64,000 bases of DNA. Source: Prorocentrum cordatum (lineage: Eukaryota; Sar; Dinophyceae; Prorocentrales; Prorocentraceae). The position numbers and the translations under genes were made by a program. Below the pieces are notes generated by a model. That model made no database searches, had not been told where the DNA came from, and worked only from the letters and a program-made list of their open reading frames with translations. The DNA lies in NCBI GenBank assembly GCA_963575745.1, contig CAUYUJ010020682.1, positions 159,501 to 223,500 of the forward strand, given 5' to 3'. Below, in pieces: positions 28,863-39,780 of the stretch. Within the stretch, counting starts at the first letter, position 1. Each line of letters begins with the position of its first letter.

Positions 28863-29090
28863 CTCGTGGAGCGTCTGCGGGCCTCTTGGCGGTCCCGGGG
28901 GCCTCTTGGAGCGTCTTGGGTACCTCGGGGAGCCTCTTGGGGCCTCTTGGGGATCTCTTGGGAGCCTCTTGGAGGCCTCTTGGGCGCCTCTTGGGGCCTC
29001 CTGGGTGCCTCGTGGGGCCCTCTTGAGGCGCTCTTGGGAGCCTTGGGAGCGATCTCTGGGCCATCTTGGAAGAGATCGATCAAACAAATG
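28863..29090 (+). repeat. GGGGCCTCTTGG minisatellite
   Basis: About fifteen diverged ~12-base words. The predicted peptide (LGASWGLLGASW type) is a by-product of a stop-free word and recurs at every copy of this minisatellite. Confidence 0.7.
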
Positions 29091-29229
29091 GGAGCTTTAA
29101 TTACGAACCCCCCTTGGGAGCCCCAAACATCTCATCTTGGTGTTGGGCCCTCGTTTTGAGTCCGCAGCGTCCCGCATCCTCCTCAATTCCTGCCCCCCTC
29201 CTTCCGACCCCGACCCTGCTCGCCGCGTG

Positions 29230-29385
29230 ACATCCTCACACGCTTTGTGGCCCCATGGAGGGCTCAACCGCAGGCCCCAGCGGCAGAGTTCGCATCGCGC
29301 CGCCCCGCCCTTTTTGGCACACCCCTCACACGTGTCGTGACCCATTGGGAGCTACACCGAAGGCCCCAGTGGCAGGGTTCGCAGG
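29230..29385 (-). repeat. Two inverted units of the 1.57-2.73 kb array
   Basis: Read on the minus strand, CACGACACGTGTGAGGGGTG, AAAGGGCGGGGCGGCGCG and CTGCCGCTGGGGCCTGCGG reproduce the ~90-bp unit twice. Confidence 0.65.
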
Positions 29386-29397
29386 AAGGGGCGCCAA

Positions 29398-29490
29398 GAG
29401 GCCGAGGCGCAGTGGATATGGATAAACATCTAGCCTGCGGGGGACATAATTCTAACCATATCCAGTGCGCCTCGGTTTTCGCGGGGGAAA
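29398..29490 (+). mobile_element. Small foldback (relative at 44385-44465)
   Basis: CCGAGGCGCAGTGGATATGG at the left faces CCATATCCAGTGCGCCTCGG at the right. The relative at 44385-44465 has AGTGGATACG against CGTATCCACTGCGCCTCAG. Confidence 0.6.
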
Positions 29491-29553
29491 GGGGCATAGA
29501 ACTCCAAGACGCAGCGGATGTGAATTGTGAATACAAAGATTGGACGCATTTTT

Positions 29554-29758
29554 CGGCGGCGAGCGAAGGGGGAGAAGTGAGAAGGAGACGGCCTTCCCAG
29601 AAGGCGGCGGGGTTCCTCTGAAGTCCTCCCGCCTTCTGAGAGGTTTTCTGTGCCTTCATAGAAGGTTAAGAAAACTTCTCAGAAGACCCGGGGAATCCCG
29701 AGCCGAGCCTTCTGAGAAGGCCTTCTCCTTCTCACTTCCCCCTCCTCGCTCGCCGCCG
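29554..29758 (+). mobile_element. Foldback element, ~50-bp arms, between direct repeats
   Basis: The arms CGGCGGCGAGCGAAGGGGGA / GAAGTGAGAAGGAGACGGCC and the inverse CGGCGGCGAGCGAGGAGGGG / GAAGTGAGAAGGAGAAGGCC are nearly identical. The words CCAAGACGCAGCGGATGTGA at 29504 and 29780 flank it as direct repeats with ~25-50 bases in between. Confidence 0.75.
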
Positions 29759-29799
29759 ACTCTGGGGGGGGGCACCGGACACCAAGACGCAGCGGATGT

Positions 29800-30496
29800 G
29801 AACACAAGTCTTGGCCGCCTTCTCCGGGGCCCGCCAGGCGTAGGCCTCGCGCCAGAGGCCAGCCCCGACCGCCCGCACGCAGAGGGGCCGGCCGTCTCCC
29901 CGGGCAGGGGGCCCTGGCGCGGAGCGGGGGCCTCGCACGCAGACTGCCCGCCGGGGAGGCCAGGAGTGGGCCCAGTCGGGGCTCAAGATCGGGTCGGACG
30001 AAAGGGGGGGATGAGGAAAGAGGGAGGGGGGTACGAAATCTGCTGCATGCAGCTGGTTTCGGCCCCACCGAGGGGCCCATTCCTCGATACATAGCCGCCT
30101 CTGGCGCCTGGAGGCGCCGGGAAAATCAGCTACGCGAGCTGATTCTCAACTTTCCCCTTTGCTGTCCCCCCCTTTCGCCCGGCCCGACAAGAGCCAAGGG
30201 TGACTGCAAACGAGGTTCAGTCACAGCGCCAGAGCGTGCAGAATCCTGCAGAGCAGGGGCCGGCCTGGCCCAGGTGTGGGTGTTGGAGCCCGCAGGATCG
30301 CGCAAAGGCCGACAGGCCCGGGCTTGTCAGTAGGCCCCCGAGGTCCCCTGGCGCGGAGCGGGGGCCTCGCACACAGACTGCCTGCCGGGGAGGCCAAAAA
30401 AGGATTCCAGGGCCGAGCTCCCAATCGAAAGGGTTTTTGTTTCTATCAGCGGCGACTTGGGTCGAAGACGCGGTTGGGAGAGCCGAGGGGCATCTC
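29800..30496 (+). repeat. Gene-free GC-rich stretch with a duplicated 57-bp segment
   Basis: CCCTGGCGCGGAGCGGGGGC / CTCGCACxCAGACTGCC occurs at 29908-29964 and 30345-30403. Both strands look open and GC-biased around the first copy, so an exon cannot be excluded, but no splice-consistent frame emerges. Confidence 0.4.
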
Positions 30497-30627
30497 CTTG
30501 GCATCGCTCGGACGTGTGCATTCTTCCTTCGGCGAGGACCATCGAGGAGCATCCTTGTTCACGTGGCGAATGAACCACGCACGAAACCGAACAAAGCATG
30601 GGGAGTGGACGTCCGAGCGATGGCCAG
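30497..30627 (+). mobile_element. MITE-A copy 4 (131 bp)
   Basis: Ends CTTGGCATCGCTCGGACGTG and ACGTCCGAGCGATGGCCAG; interior close to consensus. Flanks (TCTC, GGGA) do not form a duplication. Confidence 0.8.
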
Positions 30628-30784
30628 GGGAGGGAGCCGCGGGCGGCGGAGCACGCTCAGACCGTGAAGGCACTGTACGCGTGCGTGTGGGTGTCGGGGC
30701 AACACGGGCAGCCAGCTTGGAGTGGCAAAGGCGAGCCGGCTTGATTACCTCGGAAATTGTCAAGCAGTGGCGAAGCGTCCTGGC

Positions 30785-31008
30785 TCGCCGATAGCCCGAC
30801 CAAAGAATGTTCTAAGAACCTTCTGTGGTTCCCACGAACTGTTCTTAGAACATGCCTGGCGGAGTCTGTCTTGTTTATACACATCGGGCTAGTGTTCTAA
30901 GAACATTGTTTTTGTTCTTCGAACATATCATGTCGTGGCAGGACTATAGGAATGCCGGGACGGTCGGCCCCTGCTCAAAACTGGAACATATATATATATA
31001 TATATATA
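30785..31008 (+). repeat. Dispersed repeat (partner 20174-20400) ending in (TA)n
   Basis: It contains GTTCTAAGAACC, GTTCTTAGAACATG and GTTCTAAGAAC words that are self-complementary, then CTATAGGAATGCCGGGACGG, then a TA microsatellite (30989-31008). Confidence 0.65.
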
Positions 31009-31299
31009 TTACCAGTGGCTGGCTGTTCTTGAATCCCAGGACTTCCTGAGGGTCGGGGACGACGCTGGGGTGGTGTGGTGTATATGTGTTGTCCCCGATG
31101 TTCCGGGAAAACAGCCGAACATGTATAAGCCAGGGTTCCGTCTACACCAGGATCGGCTCTCCCGTGCAAATTCCAATGCAGTGCCGGAAGAAGCGTCGGT
31201 GTATAGAGTTCGATTCCCTACTACCAGGGTGCGGCAACTCCGAGGCGATTGTTGCGCACGCAAGGCATGCGCCGATCAAAACGACAATCATCGATAAGA
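31009..31299. other. Gene-free stretch
   Basis: No repeat partner. A GTTCGATTCC word near 31209 recalls a tRNA T-loop, but no tRNA fold is present. Confidence 0.35.
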
Positions 31300-31440
31300 A
31301 GTGTTCATGCCGCCACCAATCGGAACGACCAGCACCGAAAGGAACAGCACCGACAGGAGCACCAGGCGTCTCCAGGGCCCCCGGCCCTCCTGGGCGAGCC
31401 CGAGGCCTCCCCGAGGCCCAATAAGGGGAAAAAGCGTTGA
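31300..31440 (+). CDS. Candidate terminal exon, His/Gln-rich tail
   Basis: One plus frame ends at TGA 31438-31440 after ~46 codons with mostly GC-ending third positions. It encodes a basic His/Gln/Arg/Glu cluster (NDQHRKEQHRQEHQ) followed by Pro/Glu/Ala residues and a Lys-rich end. The acceptor is not well defined, and the minus strand is also open, so the call is weak. Confidence 0.3.
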   Translation, partial: SVHAATNRNDQHRKEQHRQEHQASPGPPALLGEPEASPRPNKGKKR

Positions 31441-31652
31441 GAAAATGTCGGCTATCGATTTCCATGCTGGCCCCCGGAGGTCAGGAGCGAAAGAAGGACG
31501 TACACGTACATGAATCCACGCTGTTTTCGAGATTTCGCATTGGGGGAATATTCGTATCACGCGGCCGGTCTCGCGGGTCAAGGGGCCGTGTTCATGTACA
31601 TAGCTGGGCGCGTACGTCCTTTGTGGGCTCCCTAGGAGGGGAGAGAACAGCG

Positions 31653-31797
31653 GCATGAGCAGATGGTCGTCGGAGCTCCGCGCCGATGTCTCGGATCGGC
31701 GCTGGGCCCCTCCCCCTGCCAGCGCCACCGCCCCCTCTGGGAGGGGGGGCCCGGCGCCAACGAAACAGCTCTTGCGGACCTCCGAGGCTTTGTATGC
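31653..31797 (+). mobile_element. Foldback family C, copy 3
   Basis: The outer ends have decayed (GCATGAGCAGATGGTCGTCGG against CTCCGAGGCTTTGTATGC), but the middle stem GATCGGCGCTGGGCCCCTCCC / GGGAGGGGGGGCCCGGCGCC is intact. Confidence 0.6.
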
Positions 31798-32046
31798 TTG
31801 GGCCGATCGAAAGGACAGTCGAGCGCCAGCACGCGTGTGTGTGCCGAGCGCAGGCAGGTTTCGCCCTCCTGGCTCTTCGAGACCCACCAGCACTTGAGCC
31901 TCAATGGCTCTTCGACCGTGTGCCACTTCGGAGACCGCCCCCCCAGCGCCGTGCCCTTTGCACCCCCCCCCCCACGGCCACGGCAGGTGCCCGCCGCGTC
32001 GACCCCGCGGCGACCCCTGCGCGGGCGCTCAGGGTTGCATGCCTTC
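31798..32046. other. Gene-free stretch
   Basis: GC-rich, no partner found and no exon supported. Confidence 0.3.
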
Positions 32047-32267
32047 ACCGGGGGCTCCCGAACGGTGTGGTGACCACACCGCTTGGTGAGTCAGTGGGCA
32101 CTCGGGGTCACCGCACGGCTCTTGGACTCAAAGTCCTTCTCTCGGGTGACCGGGACTCGGACCTCCGAGGTCCCCAGACCGTGCGGCGACGGGCCGCGCG
32201 GGGAGTTCTCTCGGGAGTTCTAGGTCGCCGCGCTGTCCGTCACCGCACGGTTTTGTGACCCCCGAGC
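32047..32267 (+). mobile_element. Foldback built on CACCGCACGG words, copy 1
   Basis: The left GGCTCCCGAACGGTGTGGTG / ACCACACCGCTTGGTGAGTCAGTG faces the right GTCACCGCACGGTTTTGTGA / CCCCCGAGCCC. The same architecture, with GTGAGTCAG-like and CGGGGTxACCGCAC words, recurs at 61356-61560. Confidence 0.6.
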
Positions 32268-32571
32268 CCCCGGTGGCCTGGTATGGGCCGGTGTCGAGCG
32301 ATTTGTTCTCCTTCGCAGAGCCGCGATCGTTACAGGTTGCACGGTCCACGCGTTGCCGGAGAGCAGCGCCGACGTTGTCACGGCATGAGCCGTCCCTTAC
32401 CAGCCTGGAGCAGATCCTTGTCTTTATGATTGGCACCGCCCGATCTCAGTGCCGCTCTGAAGGACTTCTCTTAGCTTTCAAGGGTGCGTCCCTGAGATCG
32501 TCATCGCCTTTGGGCCTGCAGGTCGAGGCCGCTGAGTCCCCTCTCCCCTCGGTTCGCCGCCCACTCCTCAG

Positions 32572-32628
32572 GAGGTGCTGCTGCGGCTCCAGATCCTCGA
32601 CGCCTCGGGTGCAGAGCGGCGCGACGAG
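32572..32628 (+). CDS. Candidate 57-bp internal exon
   Basis: CACTCCTCAG|GAG opens, and GACGAG|GTTCAC closes, 19 codons (EVLLRLQILDASGAERRDE) in phase 0 at both ends, nearly all GC-ending. A pyrimidine tract precedes the acceptor. It lies ~4.9 kb upstream of the TMUB-like exons on the same strand and could be an N-terminal exon of that gene if the next exon starts at an alternative AG (37493|37494), but this is not established. Confidence 0.4.
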
Positions 32629-33440
32629 GTTCACATCAGCCGCAGCCCTGGGAGCCCCCCAAGGGCGGGGCCTGCAGGGATGCGGATGGAGGCAAGGAGG
32701 AGGGGGAGGGGAGGAATGGGGGAGATGAGGGGTCGAACGAGGACGAAGCCAACGAAGATAGTGGGAAGGGGCGTCTTGGAGTCATACCCTTGTGTGGTCC
32801 TTCATGGGAGCCTCAGATGGTCCAACGATTCCTTGCGCTTTTGAGGGTTTCGTCCGGATTTCGTCGGATGTGCTCGACATTTGGACGAAATCTGGGCAAC
32901 ATCGGAGAGTGATAATGCACCACCACCACCACCACCACCATCACCACCTGCCCCCCCCTCTCCAACAAAAAGATGTCACGGACCACGCGTCTGACAGTAG
33001 ATTCAGAGCCTGTCCAGCCCATTCCTGCCCAGTCCAGCTCAGCAGACCTCCCTACCAGGATCCCCAGGTCGCAACCAGAGAGTCATCACACACCGGCCTC
33101 GCATTCCAGGGCGACGATGAGGCGCAGCGTAAAGATCAGATGGGTGCATTGTTGCTTCGTGCTTCCCAGGGGAGGGGTGCCAAGTGGTGGTGGTGTTTTT
33201 TTTGCTGTCCTACAGTCAGGGGTGGTGGGAGTCTGGACGATATTTGGTCGAAATCACACATATGATAGGGCTGCGCTGGAGGACGGAATGGAGGAAGGGA
33301 GGGGGAAGGGAGGAGGGAGGAGGGAAGGAGGCAGGAGGGAGGGAGGGAGGGAGGGAGGGAGGACGGGAGAGAGACGGAGGAGGGAGGCAGGGAGGGAGGG
33401 AGGGAGAGAGGGAGGGAGGGAGGCGGGAGGGAGGAGGTGG
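32629..33440 (+). repeat. Repeats: dispersed unit, (CAC)n, (GGGA)n
   Basis: The segment 32780-32900 is the partner of 23280-23400. A CAC tract lies at 32917-32948, and GGGAGGGA tracts at 33288-33440. No gene. Confidence 0.6.
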
Positions 33441-36400
33441 AGATGGGTTTTTATTCGTTGAAACCGTAACGTCCGTTCTGGGGGTTCGCGACCCCCCCCC
33501 GTAATGGTAACGAACGTGCGGGAAGGGTGCTTGGGCCTCCCCACAGCTATGGTGCCGTGCTCACGGGCAAAGTGTCGTGCTGACAGACACCGGAGAGCTT
33601 CCAGACGCCTCCTGAGGTGATCGTCGTCATCGCCGTCGTTGTCGTCGTCACCCTCGTCATCGCCGTCGTTGTTGTCGTCGTCGTCGTCGTCGTCGTCGTG
33701 GTCATTGTCGTGATCATCGTCTTCCTTGTTCGCGTCCCCGTGCTCGTCGTCGTCGTCGTCGTTGTCGTCGTTGTTGTGACCGTTGTTGTCGTCGTGTCCG
33801 AGGGCGTCGCAGGGCCCGCCGACGCTTCCTGAGGCCTGCAGAGATCTCCTGAGCCCTCTGGAGACATGTGTAGAGATTCAGTGGTGACCGTCGTCGTCGT
33901 TGCCGTCCTGGCCCTCGTCGTCGTCGTCATCGTCGTCGTCGTCGTTTCCGAGGGCCTCGTTGAGCCTCCAGATGCCTCCAGAGGCCTCAGGGAACCTCCT
34001 GAAGTTTCTGCAGTTTCTGCAGACCTTTGCAGGCCTTCAGAGGCGGCCGTCGTCGTTTGTCGTCTTCGTCGTCGTCGTCATCGTTGTCGTCGTTGTCGTC
34101 GCCGTCGTCCTCTTCGTCACCGTCGTTTGTCGTCCCCGTCCTCGTCGTGGTCGTCGTCCTTGCTCTCGTCGTCGTCGTCGTCCTCATCCTCGTCCTCGTC
34201 CTAGTCGTCGACGTCATCCTTGCTTTCGTTGTCGTATTCCTCCTTGTCGTCGTCGTCATTGTCGAAGTAGTCGTCGTCGTCGCCGTCGTCGTCTTCCCCG
34301 TCCTCGTCGTCGCGGCTACTCTCGTCGTCGTTGTTGCCGTTGCCGTCGTCCCCTTCCTCGTCGTGGTCGTTGTTTCAGTCGACGTCGTCGTCGTCGTCGA
34401 CTTCGTCGTCGTCCTCGTCCCTGTCGTCGTCGTCGTCTTCCTCGTCCTCCTCGTCCTGGTCCTCGTCGTCGTCCTCGTCCTCATCGCTGTCGTCGTCGCC
34501 AAGGGCTTCGAAGGGCCTCTAGACGCCTCCAGAGGTCTCCGGAGACTTCTTTAGGCCTCTGGAGAGCTTCAGAGACATTCAGAGGCGGCTTTCGTCGTCC
34601 TCGTCCTCGTCGTCGTCGCCTCCAGGGGCCCCCGCGAACCTTCTCAGGCCTCTCGGAACCTCTGGAGACCTCCAGAGGCGGTCGTCGTCGCTCGTCGTTA
34701 GCGTCGTCGCCGTCGTCGTCTTCGTGGTTGTCGTATGTTCGTAAGCCTCATCCTCGTCGTCGTCCTTGCTTTCGTCCTCGTCGTCATCTTCGTCGTTGCC
34801 GTCCCCGTCCGCGTTTTCGTCCTTGTCATTGTCCTTGTCGTCGTTGTCGTCGTCGTCGTTGTCGTCGTCGTCCTTGCTCTCGCCCTTGTCCTTGTTGTGG
34901 ACGTCGTCCTTGTCGTCGTCTTCGTTCTCGTCGTCGTCGTCTACTTCGTCGTCGTCCTCTTCGTCGTCGTCGTTGTCGTCGTCCCCGTTCTCATCCTCGT
35001 CATCGTCCTTGTCCTCGTCGTCCACGTCGTCGTCGTCGTTGTTGTCGTCCCCGTTCTCATCCTCGTCCTCGTCCTTGTCCTCGTTGTCATCGTCCTCGTC
35101 GTCGTCCTTGTCCTCGTCCCCGTTTATGATTCGAGATTGTTCTTTTACCCGGTAGACCCGTAACGTCCGTTTCGGGAGGGTCGCCTCCCCCCCTCCCCCC
35201 GTAACCGTAAGGAACGTAGGGGGAGGGGGTCCCGATCCAAGCTATGACGTTGTGTTCACGGGCATGGCGCGGTGCTCACAGGCACGGGAGAGCCTGCAGA
35301 CGCCTCCAGAAGCGGACGTCGTCGTCGTCGTTGTAGTCGTTGTCGTCGTCGTTGTCGCCGTCGTTGTTGTTGTCGTCGTCGTCGACGTCGTCGTCGTGGT
35401 CGTGGTCGTTGTCGTCGTCGTTGTCGTGGTCGTCGTCGTCGTCTTCCTTGTCCTCGTCCCCGTCCTCGTCCTCATCATCGTCGTCGTCGTTATCGTCGTT
35501 GTCGTCCTGGTCGTATCTGGGGGCTTCGCAGGGCCTGCAGACGCTTCGAAAGGCCTCCGAATATTTAATCGCTTCGCTCATTCCGCCGGCCCATACAGTC
35601 TCATGTCTGCCGTTTGCCCGAGGGCCTGGTGTCAATGCGGCGCTTTGGGGGTTCCTGGGGCCGCTTGGGGGACTCCTGGGGCGCTCGGGGGGGCATTTGG
35701 GGGGCCTCCTGGGGCCGCTTGGGGGACTCTTGGGGGCCTCCTGAGGGCCTCGTGGGGGCCTCTTGGGGCCTCATAGGGGCCTCTTGGGGCCTCGTAGGGG
35801 CTTCTTAGGGCCGAGGGCTCGAAATGTTGTTTCGTGTTCCCTCTCTGGGGCCCCTTTGGGGGCGTTCTTGGGGCCCTCTTGGACCGTCTTGGAGGCTTCT
35901 TGGGCCGTCTTCGAGCCCTCTTGGGCCATCTTGGGGCCCTCTTGGGGGCCTCTTGGGCCCTCTTGGGGCGATCTTGGGGGCCTCTTGGGCCGTCTTGGGG
36001 CGTCGGGAAGCCGAAAAGGTGGAAGCTCCAAAATCTTTCAAAAACCTAAGGAAAAACAATGAATTTTGCCTCCGGGGGCCCTCTTGGGAGTGCTCTTGGA
36101 GGCCTCTTGGGGCGTCTGGGGGCTATCTTGGGCGTCTTGGAGCGATCTTGTGGCATGTCGGACCCCTCGTGTACCATCTTGGGGGCCTCTTGGGGGCCTC
36201 TTGGCCTTTCTTGGGGCTCTCGGGGACGTCTCGGAGCCCTGTTGGTGCGCTCATGGAGCGCTCCTGGAGCGCTCTGGGGGAGTCTCCCGGGGATCGCCCG
36301 GGGGTCGGTCGGGGTACTTTTCGTCCGGGGACCCTCAGGGGCCGCCCCGCGCGCGCGAACTAGAGAATTGTTAACCAGTTACCGGAGATCTTAGCACGCC

Positions 36401-37050
36401 TCTGGCCCGTTGGGCCCGCGAATTTCCTGAGGCGTCCAGAGATTTCTGTAGACCGTCGTCGTCGTTGTTTGTGGCCGTCGTCGTCGTCGTCGTCTACGTC
36501 CTCGGTGTCCTCGTGGTCGTCATCCTTGTCGTCGTCGTTGTTGTCGTCGTCGTCCCCGTCATCTTCCTCGTCGTCCCTGTCGTCGTCATCGTCGTCGTCG
36601 TCGTTGTCGTCGTCATTGTGGCCGTCGTCGTCTTCGTCGTCGTCTTCGTCGTCCTCGACGTTGTCGTCGTCGTCGTTGTCATCGTCGTCGTCGCCGTCCT
36701 CCCTGTTCCCGTCTTCACATCGTTTTCGTCGTCGTCCTCGTCGTCGGCGTCGCCGAGGGCCTCGAAGGGCCTCCAGGGAGACCTTCAGGGAGACCTCCTG
36801 GTGCCTCCGGAGACCTCCCGAGACATTCAGAGGCGGCCGTCGTCGCCGTTGTCGTCATCGTCGTCCTTCTCCTCGTCGTCGTCCTTGTCATTCCTTGTCC
36901 GTCGTCGCCCTCGTTCTCGTCCTCATCTTCGTCGTCGTCCTCATCGTCGTCATCGTCGTCGTTCCCGTCCTCGTCCTCGTTCTCGTCATCACCGTCGTTA
37001 TCGTCGTCCTCGTCCTCGTCGTTGTTGTCGTCGTCGTCGTCCAGGGCCGG
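33441..37050 (+). repeat. Composite GTC-trinucleotide array with higher-order structure
   Basis: Long GTC/CTC tracts (33615-33830, 33885-33960, 34045-34505, 34680-35130, 35315-35525, 36450-36740 and 36835-37040) alternate with ~60-110 base spacers built from CCTCCAGAxGCCTCCAGAGG-like words. A ~150-base leader (CCGTAACGTCCGTT, poly-C, GTAACGxAACGT, GCTATG, GTGCTCACGGGCA, AGACGCCTCC) precedes the array at about 33463 and again at 35158, a ~1.7-kb higher-order period. A GGGGCCTCTTGG block (35640-36330) interrupts. A single unit also occurs at 44150-44290. Frames of Val/Ser or Thr/Asp runs on both strands are artefacts. Confidence 0.8.
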
Positions 37051-37489
37051 GCCCCCCCCCACCGCGGGGCCCGACCACGTGTTACCGTTGGTTATCCCTC
37101 CACCGCCCCACCCCTTAATAGGCGCTACGGGGGATGAATCAAAAGACTCGAGGTCAGAGGACGTCGGAGGCAGGGGAACAGGGGGAGATGGAGAAGGAGG
37201 AGAAGCATGAGGACGGAGGAGCAGGGGGAACTCGGCGAGTGGAGCCTAGCAGCATACATGAATGTAGTTCACCTGGCCTGGCCAACTTTATATTTCTCTA
37301 GTCAACTTGCTTAGCCTGCCGTATACATGCCTTCGGAATGGTATGGCATCACGCATGTGTTCATTACGCTTCTCATGCTTGCATTCAGTTCGCCCATAGC
37401 TTCCGGCTTGTGCCCGGCCCGAGATGACATCGCCCGGCCCCGGGTGCCCGTGGGAAAGTTATGATGACGGTACGACGCCCGCCCTCCAG
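37051..37489. other. Gene-free stretch upstream of the TMUB-like exons
   Basis: Possibly intron. It ends in a pyrimidine-containing acceptor, CGCCCGCCCTCCAG (37476-37489). No repeat partner recognised. Confidence 0.35.
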
Positions 37490-37585
37490 GGAGCTGGTCG
37501 TGACAGTCATGCTCCGGGGGTCTGGGCCCGGCGACGGCGACGATGACGATGACGACGACGGCGACGTCTTCCCGCTCCCTGAAGC
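37490..37585 (+). CDS. TMUB-like ubiquitin-domain membrane protein, exon 1 of 5 seen
   Basis: This exon supplies the first strand of a ubiquitin-like fold (LVVTVMLRGSG), an acidic loop of seven Asp residues, and the VFPLPEA turn. It splices in phase (GC|C, Ala) to the next exon, giving the family-typical LPEA-ATVADLK join. With the four following exons it encodes a C-terminal 153 residues: ubiquitin-like domain, then two hydrophobic segments, then stop. That order matches transmembrane-and-ubiquitin-like (TMUB) proteins, some of which work in ER-associated degradation; the role here is inferred. Upstream exons must exist, as no start codon fits. Donor GTTGCA at 37586. Confidence 0.6.
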
Positions 37586-38799
37586 GTTGCAGCACTACGA
37601 GGGCTTCACAGCAGCACCAATCCACACCCATATGGGGGAGCCGGGGGGCGCACCCTGGAACATGGGTGCCTTTGCTCCCTTGCGGGGGAGGGGTACGATA
37701 CCTTCACGCCACGACACCGCATGTCCCAAAAATACCCTCGGCGTTCTGCTGTGTGTTGCCGTGGCACAATTTTCTACGGGCGTATTCGAGCCCCTTGGCA
37801 AAACGCAAGGATGAGAGTGGGACGGGAAGAAGAGGGGTGACCGAAACCAAGCCAGGTGAGATGGCGCCACATTGACATCTTACCTCACCCTCACATCCCT
37901 TCATATTGTGCTGTTTCTCATTCTCCACACGCAGGTGCTAAAGCGGATCTGGAACGCACAAAAGGACCCCATCACGTTACGAGCAATCTGAACAGGGGGG
38001 CTGTGCACACTGAATGGGGAGGGTGTGGCGGGTGAGCAGGAGGATCACCAGGAGGAAGAGGACACAGGGGGCAAAGCGCTGGTCCTTCAATGAGGCCGGC
38101 GATAATACAGCTTGGGCACCATGTCGGGAGGACTAGGAATTTTCGGATACAGAAGGAAGAAGCACACTCGGACCCAGTGCGTTGCGTAGAGAGAAGCGAT
38201 GCGCAGAGTGGGGCGCGCCACTCTCAGGACGTCCTTCGGGGGGGTGAAGAGAGAGTACGTAGCGTATCCAGCGTGTGCAGTTGCATAGAAGGCCTGAGGC
38301 CAGGCCTGAGGCCAGCTCTGAGGCCTGAGGCCGAGCTAGGTTCACTCGCGTCATTTATGACGTCCCACCCCTCCCTCCCATCCCTTACCATGACGTAGAT
38401 ATCCTCTCTGTTCGCACAGTCGGATGTCGAGCAGGACACTGATCGCGAGAGGGTACGCGATGCGGGGTGAAACACAGGTGCGAGGCCGTGGCACCACATG
38501 CGTGCATCACCTGGCCCCCCCCACGCGTGTGTGAGTGGCGCCGAATTTGACCGTGTCCTGGTTTTGCTTTGGAGGTGATTCGAAGGCAGGGAAAGCAACC
38601 CCCGCACCTGGAGCTAGCATTTACTAAACGGCCCCAGGCTTTTACTAAACAGCCCCGCCCCGATCGATTCCTCCTCCAGGTCCGTTTACGAAGCGGCTTC
38701 GCTTGTTCGGATGTTCATTCTGAGGGTGTTTGCTTGTGCCTTCTATAGTTGGGACTGGAGGTGTGGGGCTGGCGCCGTTCTGTGGGGGCTCCCTACCAG
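37586..38799 (+). other. Intron 1 of the TMUB-like gene (1.2 kb)
   Basis: It runs from GTTGCA to CTACCAG. It holds a GGCCTGAGGCCA minisatellite at 38285-38335 and no exon I can support. Confidence 0.45.
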
Positions 38800-38926
38800 C
38801 GCAACGGTTGCCGACCTGAAGGCCAGGCACTTTTGCGACGATATCGCGCGCGGCTGGCGGCCGCGGTGCGTCTTCCTGGGCCGCGCGCTGGGCGACACGG
38901 AGTCGGTGCCCAGGGCGGCCGAAAAC
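38800..38926 (+). CDS. TMUB-like gene, exon 2: ubiquitin-like core
   Basis: Forty-two codons encode TVADLKARHF (helix start), RCVFLGRALGDTESV (strands 3-5 with the F/LGR-x-L-x-D signature of TMUB-type ubiquitin-like domains) and RAAEN. It lacks a Lys48-equivalent context and a terminal Gly-Gly, so it is an integral domain rather than a processed conjugation tag. It ends in phase 0 at donor GTAGGA (38927). Nearly all third positions are G or C. Confidence 0.65.
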
Positions 38927-39780
38927 GTAGGATGGCAAGATTCCTCGCCATGGCCATGGATGTTCATCACGAGCGGCGAAAGTATCCGTATCCGCGCCCT
39001 CTCGGCTTGCATCTCAGGGCGCGATGCCACTGATACGCGGTCGTACGGATACGTTCTGCGCCGGGCATCCATGAAAAAAACGCCCCGTATCCGCATGGTC
39101 GCGACTCTTGCCGCATTTTTCGTCGTCGTCCAGGTGGCCTCGGTCAGCCTCGGCATGACCTCGTCAGGTATTCGATCATGGACCCCTTGTTGACCGCAGC
39201 CGTACAGCTTTCGCGCCGAACACCGCTGGAAACCGCCAGAAACCGCCGAAGATCAGAAGACCGCCAGAAGACCTCCAAACCGCCGAAGACCGCCCGACGA
39301 GACCGCCGAAGAACGCTCAAGGCGAATGCGTAACAAGGGGCCCATGGCCCATGGTCGCACACTCAGGCGTCCAGGTGGCATCTGGCAGCCTCGGAATGAC
39401 CTCGGAGTGGCCTTGGGCAGCCTCGGAGTGGCCTCGGGCAGCCTCGGAATGGCCCTGGGCAGCCTCGGAGTGACCCTGGGCAGCCTCGGAATGGTCGCCG
39501 ACAGGGCGCGGAGGGCCCGCCCGGGCCAGGGGGCAGAGGAGAGCCTGATGGCTCGCTCGGTTCCTCGTTTTCGTGCCCGTGTTTGATTCGTCCGTGGCCC
39601 GCTTTTTCCTTTGTCGGCCCGCCCCGCGGTCCGAATATGAGAGCTGCGGCGGCTGGAAGGATCCTCTTGGCTGTGCGAAAGATGGCCCAGCGCTGCGCAC
39701 CCCAGAGCTGCGAAAGAAGAAGAAGAAGAAGAAGACAACACATAATATTAGTAATCATAAGAAGAAGAATAATAAGAAAT

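Noticed and set aside
29820-29990. Pro/Gly/Ala-rich exon candidate
   Set aside because: Both strands are open and biased, and a 57-bp part is duplicated at 30345 beside stops, which fits a repeat better.
31195-31235. tRNA-like T-loop (GTTCGATTCC)
   Set aside because: No T-stem pairing, no D-arm or anticodon stem in the surrounding 90 bases.
33900-35129. 409-codon plus frame and long minus frames over the GTC arrays
   Set aside because: Frames are open only because GTC/GAC triplets contain no stops in any phase; products are Val, Ser, Arg, Thr or Asp runs.
39375-39510. CRISPR-like spaced repeats (21-bp units)
   Set aside because: Units are directly tandem with no unique spacers, and the genome is eukaryotic.
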